Of a DNA stretch of 64,000 nucleotides, positions 54,541 through 64,000 are shown piece by piece. The stretch spans positions 526,746 through 590,745 of the forward strand of contig CAJHNH020004646.1 in assembly GCA_905116865.2 (NCBI GenBank), written 5' to 3'. This DNA comes from Candidula unifasciata (taxonomy: Eukaryota; Mollusca; Gastropoda; Stylommatophora; Geomitridae). Position 1 is the first letter of the stretch; each line of letters begins with the position of its first letter. Under the pieces are notes generated by a model. The model ran no database searches. It saw only the letters and a program-made list of their open reading frames with translations, and was not told the DNA's origin. Position numbers and translations under genes: made by a program.

Positions 54541-55261
54541 AACCCTGCAAGGGAAAACACGGACGAACTTTTAATCAGTTTGTAAGTGGCACTTACAGTA
54601 TAGGAACGCTTCGATGGTTGCCGATGAGTGGGTCAGAGCAGGTATGGAAATGCGTCGAGTGCAGTGATGACAGTTCTTGACTGATTGATTGATTCATTCA
54701 TTCATTCACTCATTCATTCATTTTTATGTTGAGAGGGGAATCTGAGCGCCTATGGATGTGTCCGGAGTGTTGTGAAGATAATCTAACTCATAACTCATTC
54801 ATGAATCCATTCATTACCATGGTGTACCCAACTGTTCTAGTAGATAAATTATTGCACTTAGTTTAATGATGAAAAGAGTGCACTGTCTTGTTGTCTAACC
54901 AGGCTACAAGCTGATATCCACAGATTTAACGACCTTTGCCACTTCAAAACTCACATCCGGGATGCCAGTCTAACAGGGTAAAAGGCGGATAGCCCGTTCA
55001 CATTCCAGTGAAGTAATAACACAGCCGCGCCTGAAGGCGACACCAGGTACCTACTCAGTGTACCATGCAGTTCTGCATGGGTGAGCATTCAAATAAAACT
55101 CCGCTCCAACGCTTCCGTTAATACATTCTGACGTTGTCACCGAATTATGGTAACCAGCGAGTTCAGATAACATTTATACGACACATCCAAACAAAGCTCT
55201 AGTTTCCGTGAAGCAGGCTGAATTTTAACCCGTGTCAAAAAAAAAAGGAATAGAATTACTG
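54541..55261. other. unannotated sequence with CATT tract
   Basis: ATTG/CATT tract at 54680-54722. The rest is unrecognised. Confidence 0.5.
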
Positions 55262-55490
55262 ACTCCCCAACAAGCATGTCGTAAGAGTCGACTAATTATA
55301 GAAGTTTTTTTTTTAAAATTAGGAGTGTATCTGCCAGAGAGGCAAGGAACTAGCAGTCTGCACACAAATAAGCAAGATGTGTAAAACAGATGTGCAAGCA
55401 GAAGCTCAGGTTCCGGAACAAGAATAAATTCCAGAGGCTGGCGAACAACCAGAATTTTCCGTCGAAGTTTTTAGCCGGTGAACGCAAAAA
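55262..55490 (-). repeat. dispersed repeat family A, near full length
   Basis: Minus: caccggctaaaaacttcgac, tggttgttcgccagcctctg, cttgttccggaacctgagct, gtgcagactgctagttcctt and gcctctctggcagatacact, ending attagtcgactcttacgaca and tgcttgttggggagtcagta. With 47318 it defines the 3' end. Confidence 0.88.
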
Positions 55491-55544
55491 AAAAAAAAAA
55501 AAAGAATAAAAAGAATATATTAAAATGTGTACCACATAATGCTC

Positions 55545-55578
55545 AGGAAAGTAAAGGCGGAAGGCTTGATGTTGCTAC
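55545..55578 (+). repeat. SINE B-like fragment
   Basis: ctcaggaaagtaaaggcgga and aggcttgatgttgctacc follow the middle of family B. The hAT element then interrupts it. Confidence 0.45.
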
Positions 55579-56095
55579 CATTGTTGCCACTTTGGATGTT
55601 TTACATCTAGATTTAGATGTTTTTGCTTGCATTTAGATGGCGTTTTTGACGTTTAGATGGTAGATGTTTTTCTAGACGTTTTCCATTTAGAGTGAATTTA
55701 TCAAATCTAACCTAAGAAACAGGATGAAATTTGACTCTTAAATGCTATTTTGACAATAAAATTGGGCCTGATAAGAGTAGGAAAAGGCTGTTACACTTAT
55801 CAGCTCTCTGATTGGGTATTAACAGAAACTGAAAAAGCTAAACCATGCCAGATTCATTTTGGATCTGAAGCTTCAACTTCATCGTCCAAGCTTAGTTTAT
55901 CATGTAGATCTTGTAAGGCAAACTTCAGTAAAGATGAGGAGATGATTCTATAGGTAAGTCATATTAATTACTATGTAATTTGTGACCCTTTCCATTTGGA
56001 TTTTTTTCTATAAGTTTTCCACGCAAATTTAGATTTTTTAGATATTTTTTGACTCCGCTTCGGATGTTTTTTGTCAAAGAAAAGTGGCAACACTG
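55579..56095. mobile_element. 517-bp nonautonomous hAT with perfect TSD
   Basis: Perfect 8-bp target duplication gttgctac at 55571-55578 and 56096-56103. Terminal inverted repeats cattgttgccacttt and (reverse complement of the right end) cagtgttgccacttt match at 14 of 15. Subterminal regions are rich in atttagatg and tagatgtttt motifs, in inverted arrangement on the two sides. Inside, a frame at 55750-55953 encodes MTIKLGLIRVGKGCYTYQLS and later SCRSCKANFSKDEEMIL, just ahead of a good splice donor (atag/gtaagt at 55951). The Cys pair and donor suggest a leftover first exon of a hAT transposase (N-terminal zinc finger), but that is inference. No catalytic domain. Confidence 0.85.
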
Positions 56096-56103
56096 GTTGC
56101 TAC

Positions 56104-56504
56104 ATTATACTGGCTTACAGCAGATTAGTAAACACAAATATGAATCTGGGATAATATACCCAGTGCACCAGTGGTACAAAACGAGTGTTTTCAGAAAAGA
56201 AAACAAAATTACGCTTGCCGCGATTGCCATAGTACTTACTTAGTCGCTCCTGTTCTACCTTGGGTATTGAGGATTTATGTGTCAGCATTCTTTTTTTTTC
56301 TTTGTTCCATTCCAGTCCTGTCAGTTAGGGACTAACGGATGTTGTCCTCTCAGCAGATCATGGGTCGCCCTGGAGGTCTGGTTCCCTGGTTCTTGGCCTC
56401 CCATGTCGGTCATGGTGGCCGATTTTCTCCCATTCTCCATACCTGTCTAAAACATAGTAACTGTGACTGATTCAGCGCAGCAGTTCATGTTCTTATTCAG
56501 AACT
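56104..56504. other. unannotated sequence
   Basis: No recognised feature. Confidence 0.5.
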
Positions 56505-57424
56505 AGCTGTGCCCTGCCACGCGTTGCTGTGGCCTTGAATGGTGAAATGGAAAAGAAAGAAAGTAGCTCTCAGCTAACAGTGTCTGTCATAACCCTCACT
56601 CCCTTCCGTCTCCCCTCCACCCAGCCATGTCTCCCTCTCCGAAGGATTGAAAAATTCTCCCTGGTGAAAGTATTAAAATAGAAATAGTTAAGAAATGAGA
56701 ACTTGAAAAAAATGTCTCAAGTTCTCCCAGCTAACAGTGTCTGCCATCAAACCCCTCCCCCCCCCCCCTACTTATCATATCATCCTCGCCGAAGGATGGG
56801 AAAGTCATCATCTGACGAAATATTGTAACTAAATTAAGCTTTGCATCCGTGTCCATCCAGAGACAGATGTAATGAGAAGTAAATGTGGCTAGTGTAACAG
56901 CTACCAAATCATCCATCCAGTACCAGTACTACTGCTACCACTACCACCACCACCTTCAGAAAAAAAAATTAAAAAAAAAAAACAGTCACTACTGTCTGTG
57001 CAGGTCGGCGTAGCCAGAGGAGTTAGCGCTGCATGTTGTCGCCACGGACTGTTTAGTGTAATTGAGCTCCCAACAAAGAAAAAAAAAAAAAACTCTATCA
57101 CCTAACCAGTGATGAAACCCACAGTAATAGTCCGTTCTATTCTCACAAATAGCGAAAATAAAAAAAAAACCACCCGTCATCTCCCCTCTCCGAAGGGAGG
57201 AATGTTAAATAACCTTGGCATCCGTGTCCACCCAAAGTAAACTGGACTGTAAGCAGTCTTAGTTAACAGCTTCTGTCATAAACGAATAGTTTATGATCGA
57301 GTGAAGCGCCGTGGGGAGAATAAATGGGACTTTACTGAAAACGGATGTCTTTGGGCGAAAGGTGCAGGGCGGAACCACGTGAAGGGCGGAATACGTACAA
57401 CTATACTACCTAAGACTGAAGAGT

Positions 57425-57725
57425 TTGGGTCCGATATCGCAGCCTAGCTGTAAACCACAACACAACGTGCCAACAGCCATCTCAAGGGCGAACGATGATT
57501 ACCCGTAACATGACCAACATCACGTCACCGCTATCGCAGGCTAGCTGAGAAAAACCAAAGCAGAGCAGAAAAAAAGACGCAGATATCGCAGCCTAGCCAT
57601 AAACCACAACACAATGTGCCAGACGTTTAGTTAAGGGCAAAAAAAAATATTAAATCACCCAGCGGGGCATTGATCGCCAGTCACCCGCGTAACACGCAAA
57701 ATATACATCTACGCTACCAAGGACT
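57425..57725 (-). repeat. tRNA-derived SINE family I, unit 1
   Basis: Two cores atatcgcagcctagc.gtaaa at about 57434 and 57582. Head on minus at the right with a box B-like gcgatcaatgccccgctggg. Confidence 0.6.
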
Positions 57726-58054
57726 CAAGAACCCGCCAAATTATATCTCCCTCTCCGAATGATTGAAACATTATTATATGGCGACATTGCTAAAATAGAA
57801 ATAGTTAAGAAATGAGAACTGTAAAAGAATCCTCTACGAAGTATGGGAAAGTCATCGCCTGACGAAATATTGTTGTTAAATTGAGCTTGGCCACCCAGAC
57901 AAAAATGGGTAGCATTAATCTGTACTGAGAAGTAAATGTGGCCAGTGTAACAGCTACCACATAACCCATCGAGTACTAATACTACTGCTACCACTACCAC
58001 CACCCCCGTCACAACAACAGGTCGTTGTAGCCAGAGGAGTTGGCACTGGGCGTA

Positions 58055-58200
58055 AGGCGCAGATGTCGCAACTTAGCTGTAAACCACAACACACCGTGCC
58101 AATCGCCCCTTTAGGCGAAAAAGAAAAATTAGCACCCAGCGGGGATTTGAATACCGGTCATCCACGTGAAGGGCGGAATACTTACAACTCTACTACCGAA
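58055..58200 (-). repeat. tRNA-derived SINE family I, unit 2
   Basis: Core cgcagatgtcgcaacttagc. Head on minus with box B-like ggtattcaaatccccgctgg. Confidence 0.65.
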
Positions 58201-58204
58201 GACT

Positions 58205-58510
58205 GAAGACTTTAGGTCAGATATCGCAGGCTAGCTGTATACCACAACTCAAAGTGCCAACCGCCCTATCAAGGGCGAAGGAATATTACCCGTGACATGA
58301 ACATTGAGTATAACGTCGCCGCTATCGCGGGCTAGCTGTAAACCCAAAAATCGAACGGAAAAAAGCGTAGATATTGCAGCCAAGCTATAAACCACAACAA
58401 AGCGTGGCAGCCACCCAGTTAGGGGCCCAAAAAAAATTATATCACCCAGCGGGGAATCGAACCCCTATCACCCGTGTAAAATGGTGAAATGCTTACAAAT
58501 AGCTACGGTA
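58205..58510 (-). repeat. tRNA-derived SINE family I, unit 3
   Basis: Cores at about 58218 and 58370. Minus-strand head has a canonical box B aggggttcgattccccgct at about 58447-58465, the best tRNA T-arm match in the window. Confidence 0.75.
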
Positions 58511-58880
58511 CTAAATACTCAAGCATTTGGTAGAAATGAAAGTATAAAATAATAATGTGAAGTTCGGTGTTACACAGTCAAAGGTGGCCAACCGACTAAA
58601 AACAAATCCGGGCCGGCAACGAAACAAATAATGATTTGAACGTTGCTGGAGCTACGTTGTTCGTGGTTTGTGCGATTTTATGACAAAAAATCACGCTTTG
58701 AGTCAGTGGCAACGTTGTGTAAACATTTGAAAGCAATCGGTTCAGTAGTTTTCGAGTTTAGGGATAACAAACTGGGAAAATTAATTTTTTTTTTAATATT
58801 AGATATACGTAAAACACAAAAACACGTCTTTTTGTGGAAGTTCGATGTGTTACATTTGAACATGGTGCTGTATAACTACT

Positions 58881-59343
58881 AAAACGCAACATAGCAAGGA
58901 TCATCGTATATTTAAATACCTCGCATAAGCAAATATGCATTCTAGTTACTTGTAATGCGGGCCAAAAAAATTATGTTGCATAACGGTGAGAATGAAGTTA
59001 ATATCAATATATAATTCTATCAAATTATATTCCACTACAGCTGAGATATAATGTTTCGAACATCGGCAACCATTGTGTAAACACACTACAAGTCGAGGGT
59101 TACACGCGCATGCAGGCGATCTGAGGTTAAGTGAGCCAGTTTGTTTACCTGGTAATGAGCTTCCATCTGTTGTGCAGCCAAGAATATGTTCTCTTGCTTG
59201 CAGCTACCCGCCCCCTCCACATCACCTCCTTTTTTTGTGTGTTTTATTGCTTGCTTTTAGACCCGAGTTCTCGTGTCAGAAATAAAACCAAGGTCGAGGG
59301 CACTGAGACCCGCGTTAACGCTTCCAACCCAGATCATGCCTCG
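58881..59343. other. unannotated sequence
   Basis: No recognised feature. Confidence 0.5.
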
Positions 59344-59500
59344 GTTAGTTGCGTATCCTTTACAGGACGTTGAAACACCAACAGCCCCTGGCTGTTATAT
59401 GGTTTTTCTAGGCAAATTTACGTCCAGTAGTTTGCCATTGCTTACTGGACGATCGGGTTGAAACCACCGCAAGGCACATAGCCCGCAGATAGGATCACAT
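59344..59500 (-). repeat. SINE family D, head missing
   Basis: gttagttgcgtatcctttac, aggacgttgaaacaccaaca, cagtagtttgccattgctta and aaaccaccgcaaggcacata. It ends near cgtgcctactc, followed by a C run. Confidence 0.85.
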
Positions 59501-59509
59501 CGTGCCTAC

Positions 59510-59530
59510 TCCCCCCCCCCCCCCCCCCCC
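59510..59530. repeat. poly-C tract
   Basis: About 20 C. Confidence 0.95.
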
Positions 59531-59619
59531 AAAAAATAGGACATCTATGGGGTGAGATTTCAGGCAATAAATGAAATAAGCTGATTTAAAGCAAAACCAT
59601 AATGTGTCAGCAGTAGTTC

Positions 59620-60015
59620 TTATCATCATCAATACCATCTTCGTCTTCTTCTTCTTCTGTTGCGGTCTCACTGCTAGCAGGTTGTAGCCCATATTCGTGG
59701 TTTCCTGTATTAGTCTTGCGCTTTTCGGGTGGCTTGGGTGATGGATTTCTTTATCTCTTTGCGGGTTTTAGCTACACAATTTATCCATCTCTTTCTTGGT
59801 CTTTCCCTCACCTTCCCCCATATGTTGCACTGCAAAAACTAGCTCATGCGCTTTGGTTTGACTTTATTCTCACTAGATGGCCGAAACATGTTATTCATTG
59901 TCTCTGGATATTATTCAGACAGTCTTATTTAAACTGTCTCTCTAATGTTGGTATTTGTAACCCTGTCCTTACTAGTGTTGTTAGTGATCTTGCAGACGCA
60001 GAGCATTAACATGTA
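59620..60015 (-). pseudogene. LINE C-terminal remnant (family L), GAA tail
   Basis: On minus, in successive frames: CVCKITNNTSKDRVTNTNIR, ETV, then ERPRKRWINCVAKTRKEIKK and SITQATRKAQD. This mirrors 43090-43420 (CLRKVTNSTIGDRATNTSIR, RRWIQGVAES, NESITQAVREEQ). After the protein end it reads cagaagaagaagaagacgaa, then GATGATGAT, a simple-repeat tail (59620-59660). Decayed copy of the same LINE. Confidence 0.75.
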
Positions 60016-60498
60016 GTTATTTTTTGTTCTAGTGCAATATTCATTGTCTATGTTTAGTACTGACAGCATAAGGTAACGATGAACATGTTTTAATCAATTG
60101 CTGTTTTCTGGAAGGGAGAAATTAGGGTGTCTAAGTCGTGGGTCTAGCAGGTAAGTGACAGATATCATTTGATTTATGTACTCTGGTTTCTGTCTCTCTA
60201 CCGAGATTTTCATCATTTTCATCATCATTTTGTTCAGTGATGTTGTTAAGTGCCCTATGAATGAAGAGTTTGCGATTCACTGATGGGTGTGTAACCCGAC
60301 TATTGTGATTCCATGTCGACGTACACTGTCTGTAATGTTATCAGCTCAGTTTGTATGTCGGTGACTCCCTGTTTTCGCATTAGATATATTAGGTCTAGTT
60401 TCTGGGTTTGCATTTCCCCCCCCCCCCCCCCTCTATTCTAGTGAAAATGACTGAATAATTTGATCTTCTACTTCTGAATTAATTTTATGCAAGACGTT
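60016..60498. other. unannotated sequence
   Basis: 17-C run near 60416-60432. Nothing else recognised. Confidence 0.5.
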
Positions 60499-61001
60499 GT
60501 TCCCACAGTGTATCTGATAGTATCATTCCCACACCGTCTGCAACATATTGTTCCCGAAATGTATCTGATAGTATCATGCTCTCACCGTCTGCAATATATT
60601 GTTCCCAAAATGTATCTGATAGTATAATTCCCACACCTTTTGCAAAATATTGGTCCTAAAATATAACTGCTGTGTGAAAGATGGAAGTTTGGAAGGGCCG
60701 AACGTAAGACAGGCCTGCGTGCCTAATTTGTAACCCTTTGAAAATAAAGTTCGTTCGTTCGTTCGTTCGTTCATTCTCTCACAGTCTGCAATATACTGTT
60801 CCCAAAATGTATCTGATAGTATAATTCCCACACCTTTTGCAAAATGTTGGTCCTAAAATATATCTGAAAGTATCATTCCCACACCGTCTGCAACATATTG
60901 TTCCCAAAATGTATCTGATAGCATCATTCCCACACCGTCTGCAACATATTGTTCCCAAAGTGTATCTGATAGTATCATTCCCACACCGTTTGCAATGGCG
61001 G
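60499..61001. repeat. 51-bp minisatellite, 8 units, interrupted
   Basis: Units start at 60499, 60550, 60601, 60652, 60798, 60849, 60900 and 60951, each like gttcccaaaatgtatctgat, agtatcattcccacaccgtc, tgcaacatatt. Two units carry the shared variants ggtcctaaaatata and ccttttgcaaaatattg, so a two-unit block was duplicated. Unit 4 is broken by a family K insertion. Confidence 0.95.
60666..60773 (+). repeat. repeat family K with (TTCG)n tail, inside the minisatellite
   Basis: ctgctgtgtgaaagatggaa, ggaagggccgaacgtaagac, aggcctgcgtgcctaatttg and taaccctttgaaaataaagt, ending in five TTCG units. It replaces about 12 bases of a 51-bp unit. Confidence 0.85.
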
Positions 61002-61149
61002 CTTTTCCCCAGCATTTCATATCAATAGAGTTAGTTTTCAAAAACGAACTGTCTTCTAGATGGACGAAAGTCGTTAACATATTAGAACAATAAGACACTG
61101 ACAGTCAGTCTATTCTGTACATGTTATCATGAGAATGGACTCGGCCACT
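61002..61149. other. unannotated sequence
   Basis: No recognised feature. Confidence 0.5.
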
Positions 61150-61330
61150 TCGTAACATCCGGCAAGAGTGTTGGAAAGAGACCATTATGAAGACAAAGAG
61201 ATACATTTTTGGTTGGTTTGGTCATGTGCATGAAAACATTGGCCCGATCTGTGGTATTTCTGGTACTCGTATAAGGTGGCAAAACAAAACAGCTGAGGGA
61301 GCCGGTTTGCCTCTAGTGGAGTCAGTCTGC
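61150..61330 (+). pseudogene. possible LINE C-terminal fragment
   Basis: Frame KTKRYIFGWFGHVHENIGPI, GTRIRWQNKTAEGAGLPLVE. The W-F-G-H-V motif followed by R-x-R-W and a degenerate tail fits the post-RT region of EN-RT LINEs, but the match is weak. Confidence 0.35.
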
Positions 61331-61691
61331 AGATGTCCTCACCCCCACGTATCTGTGAGACTATCTTTCAAGGACGTATTTGCATAAGTCCTTGTAGCGT
61401 ACTTTCGGCTTTCCTGTCCATAGTTTTCCCATTCAATAAGCACAGTAACCAGAAAACCCACATAAAGAAACTCACCGTCAGTGTAAAATCCAATTCCAGC
61501 AACGTCAGAAACTTGCGCTGCGCCGTACTGTAAATTCCACTGTACACGTTTCTATTACCACGGAAGAATCCATTTATGAAAGAACATACCGTCAATAAAT
61601 AAATTATATACGTGAACGTTTAAGGTAATCCAGGCAGGAAAGGGTTAAGCAACAGCCAAAAACGCGAATATTACTACGTCTTTGTCTGATT
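61331..61691. other. unannotated sequence
   Basis: No recognised feature. A cctttcc-type ggcaggaaagggttaa near 61636-61651 resembles a lone piggyBac-like end. Confidence 0.4.
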
Positions 61692-61915
61692 TCGGCTCTG
61701 TGGCTATGTCGATGCGAAAGCTTCGCCGGGATGCCAGGTTCGATCCCAACTGCGGGCAATGCACCTTACGTTGGTTTCGACAGTGGTATCAAGAAAGCCG
61801 ACCGTCCAGAAAGCAATAGCAAACTACTGGATGTAAATAGCCCAGAGAAACCACACAACAGCCAGATGTTGTTAGGGTTGGTTCTGCAACGCCCTGTAAA
61901 GGATACGCAACTAAC
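61692..61915 (+). repeat. tRNA-derived SINE family D, full length
   Basis: Box A tggctatgtcg (one change) and box B aggttcgatccc. Body gtttcgacagtggtatcaag, aaagccgaccgtccagaaag and ggttctgcaacgccctgtaa. 3' end tacgcaactaac. Confidence 0.9.
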
Positions 61916-62087
61916 TTTTGTCTGATTTACCATTACTGTAATCTAAATGTATCCGTGCTCACTTGTTCACAATTTATATTATAGGTAAAAAAAAATAGGT
62001 GAGGATAATAAATAGGTGTTTAATATATATTACTCTACTTTAATTTAAACACAGTTCCCCTGCCGATTCTCTTCTCTTATTCCCTTT
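61916..62087. other. unannotated sequence
   Basis: AT-rich spacer. Confidence 0.5.
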
Positions 62088-62108
62088 TCTCTCTCTCTCT
62101 CTCTCTCA

Positions 62109-62150
<42 letters not shown>

Positions 62151-62250
62151 ATCTCGCTCTCTCTCTTTCTCTCTGCTCTCACTCACATAAGCTCGGCTTC
62201 GTGGCCTCTTTCTATCTCACTCTGCACATCTCTCACTCTCTATCTTTAAC
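62088..62250. repeat. (CT)n array
   Basis: CT units with occasional A, G or T breaks, densest at 62090-62175. Confidence 0.95.
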
Positions 62251-62281
62251 AAGATAATTATGTGATACATAAAAGGTAAAT

Positions 62282-62400
62282 AGAAATCTAGAAGAGATGG
62301 ATTAAATGTGTCACAGATTTCCTAAGACTGACCAACATTCAAGCATACCAGGCAACGATGCGCTCCCTGGTTCGGCCAGCTATCATCCGTAAAACTGAAA
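62282..62400 (+). pseudogene. possible LINE 3'-end fragment
   Basis: Frame RKRWIKCVTDFLRLTNIQAY, QATMRSLVRPAIIRKTE. R-K-R-W-I-x-C-V resembles the family L C-terminus (compare 59870, RKRWINCVA). Confidence 0.4.
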
Positions 62401-62575
62401 TGCCTAGCAGCACAAAGCACATATTGGCAACACAGTAGAAAATACAGGTAAAGAGTCCACAAAGTCTAAAAAGTTTGGAGGTTATAATAAGAGACTTGTT
62501 GAAGTGTGTATTATTACATATATGTCATGGCTGCACATAAATAAACAGAGGAAGAACCCTTTAGGCCCTAGTAAC
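62401..62575. other. unannotated sequence
   Basis: No recognised feature. Confidence 0.5.
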
Positions 62576-62620
<45 letters not shown>

Positions 62621-62640
62621 TATATATATACATATATAAA
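62576..62640. repeat. (AT)n microsatellite
   Basis: About 30 AT units with one phase break near 62613. Confidence 0.95.
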
Positions 62641-62734
62641 GAAATAGACAATTTTTTCATCGTAACTGATAGAAAGAAGTAGAAACATAGAAGAACAAAC
62701 TAGACAACATAAAAATCGTAAGTTATAAGTACCG

Positions 62735-62805
62735 TGCTGGGAATTGAACCTGTCACCTCCAAAAAGTGTGCGCGCTTGGCTATAGAAACAAGTGTACCAA
62801 GAACA
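62735..62805 (-). repeat. tRNA-like sequence, SINE head or tRNA pseudogene
   Basis: On minus, box B caggttcaattcccagc (about 62753) is preceded 40-60 bases upstream by a weak box A (cttggtacacttg). No matching acceptor stem, so it is not a credible tRNA gene. Confidence 0.35.
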
Positions 62806-63049
62806 TGACCAACAAGGCATCTCACGATACAGTTATTGTACTCCCAGTATACTTCCGGTAGCCATTTCTCTCACTAGCATTACTTCCCGTTTCTCTGTCT
62901 TGTGTCTAGACAGACCATTGTTTTTTAAACATTTTTGTAATAGACCGAAATGGAGGCCTTATGACTGAGCTGGCTGCTCGAAAAGCAGTCGCTGGGAAAC
63001 ATTTCCAGGCCATAAACTGAGGGTTTCCTAGCAAAAAGGAAATTGCCAA
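62806..63049. other. unannotated sequence
   Basis: No recognised feature. Confidence 0.5.
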
Positions 63050-63195
63050 GAGGGCCAAAATGGCTCTTTACTGCTCAACCAATGTGCCTGTCCTGACCTA
63101 CAGGGGCGAGTCATCGGCAATGACAACAGTTCGTAGAAGCCAGCGACAGGCCTCAGAAATGAGATATCTGAGAAAGTATGACCGTGTGACCCCCA
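63050..63195 (+). pseudogene. LINE post-RT fragment
   Basis: MALYCSTNVPVLTYRGESSA, MTTVRRSQRQASEMRYLRKY, DRVTP. This is the V-L-x-Y-G-x-E-x-W and E-M-R-x-L-R-x-x-x-x-V-T-R-x-D region of EN-RT LINEs, with Gly and Trp of the first motif changed (YRGESS). Confidence 0.65.
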
Positions 63196-64000
63196 CCTCC
63201 ACTTATTCCACATTAATTTCAGTGTATGTTTTTTATTTTCAACCGTCTAATCCCAGTGACGATTTTTCTAAGAGTAATTCAGTGTTAAAGTGAATCCGTG
63301 TTTAACCAAATTTTCTTTCTTTTCTGCGTGTGACCTTAAAACGGCAGTTGGTACGTTGTGATGTGGTTTACGGCTTTAGTCCGTTCCAAAAGTCTTGCCG
63401 AAATTTAAAAATCTGTAACTCTGCACTGTTCGGTGTAAGTTGTTGAAATCTGGCATGCTGCCTGTTAATAAGCATGTTATTTAAAAAAAAATTTTTTTTA
63501 ATGTAAGCTAACATCAAGTTTATGTTTGCCTTATTTACGGTATATGGGGGAGAGGGGGGGGGGGGGGAAGACACCGACTGAAAGCAAACAGTCAGCATGC
63601 TTGCCTTGCAATAACTTGAGTAAGTGGAACTTTTCAAAACATCAAACTGCATCATAAGCATTTCACTCCTAGCACGTCTCCCAATATTTAGGATTTTCAT
63701 TTAGTGAGGAAAAGGTTATCAAAATAATCACCAATCATCGCTGCATGTCATTTGATTACCAAACAATCTCCACACGTGTGTCATATTCTTTTTTTTTCAG
63801 GGGTACAGACATTTTTAGTCCGAGAAATATCAAAGAAATGTTGCCGCTTTAAGAAAAAAGCAGCACCTGGGCAACTGTCCCTTATTGAATCATAAAGACA
63901 TGGAAAATTCAAAGCAACACGTAAAAATATGCGCTGAGCAGTTCAGGTGTTTCATGGATATTAAACTGAAGTATGACAGCATGAATTTTGAAACGCACTA
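63196..64000. other. unannotated sequence
   Basis: G run at 63555-63567. An acceptor-like tttttttttcag occurs at 63788-63800. No exon or repeat can be supported to the right edge. Confidence 0.45.

Larger units (their letters stand above)
56505..58880. repeat. 2.4-kb composite repeat cluster with about 1.1-kb tandem duplication
   Basis: Starts ctagctgtgccctgccacgc, gttgctgtggcc. A block ccctctccgaaggattgaaa, taaaatagaaatagttaaga at about 56630 recurs at 57748 (offset about 1118). Both continue through gggaaagtcatc.tctgacga, agtaaatgtggc.agtgtaac and a CCACTACCACCACC tract. Each is followed by family I SINE units on minus. The right end (about 58720) reads tttgaaagcaatcggttcag, tagttttcgagttta, a terminal motif I associate with old dispersed elements beginning like the left end here. 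Confidence 0.7.

Noticed and set aside
58137..58510. tRNA genes at canonical box B sites (here and at 24470, 52904, 62753)
   Set aside because: Box A and B spacing fits, but no acceptor-stem pairing was found and the same heads recur with constant SINE bodies.
60499..61001. CRISPR-like repeat and spacer pattern
   Set aside because: Adjacent 51-bp units are fully tandem, with no unique spacers. Eukaryotic minisatellite.

Overview
This window is noncoding, repeat-dominated eukaryotic DNA. I infer an invertebrate, most likely a mollusc and probably a gastropod snail. It has no bacterial-style gene density, operons or ribosome binding sites. It is full of microsatellites: trinucleotide AAG/TTC, TTA and ACT, tetranucleotide CAGA/TCTG and ATGT, dinucleotide AT, GT and CT, and many G or C homopolymers of 10 to 35 bases. 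It also holds tRNA-derived SINEs and decayed, 5'-truncated non-LTR retrotransposons. No host protein-coding gene can be supported. The long open frames are translated microsatellites, run through the 850-base assembly gap (20651-21500), or belong to broken transposable elements. The taxonomic call is inference from repeat style; I recognise no species marker.

Layout. 1-5500: a 38-bp minisatellite, degenerate GT and trinucleotide arrays, a LINE RNase H remnant (3600-4140) and a long AAG array. 5500-18150: dispersed family A copies, several SINE families, LINE remnants at 6785-7600, 12135-13520, 15218-15660 (RTE-like, TGA tail) and 17555-18145 (RTE-like, split by a SINE), and a 690-bp compound ATGT/CTGT array. 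18340-21500: a giant imperfect palindrome with arms of about 1 kb, running into the N gap. 21500-32400: a LINE RT/RNase H relic (22500-23725) and its short second copy (27098), a LINE that looks internally deleted (25848-26520), many SINEs, and a small piggyBac-like MITE. 32955-34095: a 42-bp minisatellite that stays open on both strands. 34365-38000: a LINE remnant between CGAAT-rich flanks, then a nested stack of SINE, SPIN-like hAT and SINE, then CA/CAGA arrays. 38000-50000: SINEs, LINE relics, microsatellites and a possible hAT MITE. 50000-64000: more SINEs, a 517-bp hAT element with a perfect 8-bp target duplication, a 2-kb tandem SINE cluster, a 51-bp minisatellite broken by another repeat, and scattered LINE 3' ends.

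How the parts relate. Nearly all recognisable sequence is the product of retrotransposition (LINEs supplying machinery for tRNA-headed SINEs), DNA transposition (hAT and piggyBac-like nonautonomous elements) and slippage. Several LINE 3' tails lead into simple repeats of the same unit (AAG, TGA, AAC, TTCG), so retrotransposition probably seeded some of the microsatellites. The most notable item is the SPIN-like hAT element at 36108-36518, because that family is known for horizontal transfer between distant animal lineages.
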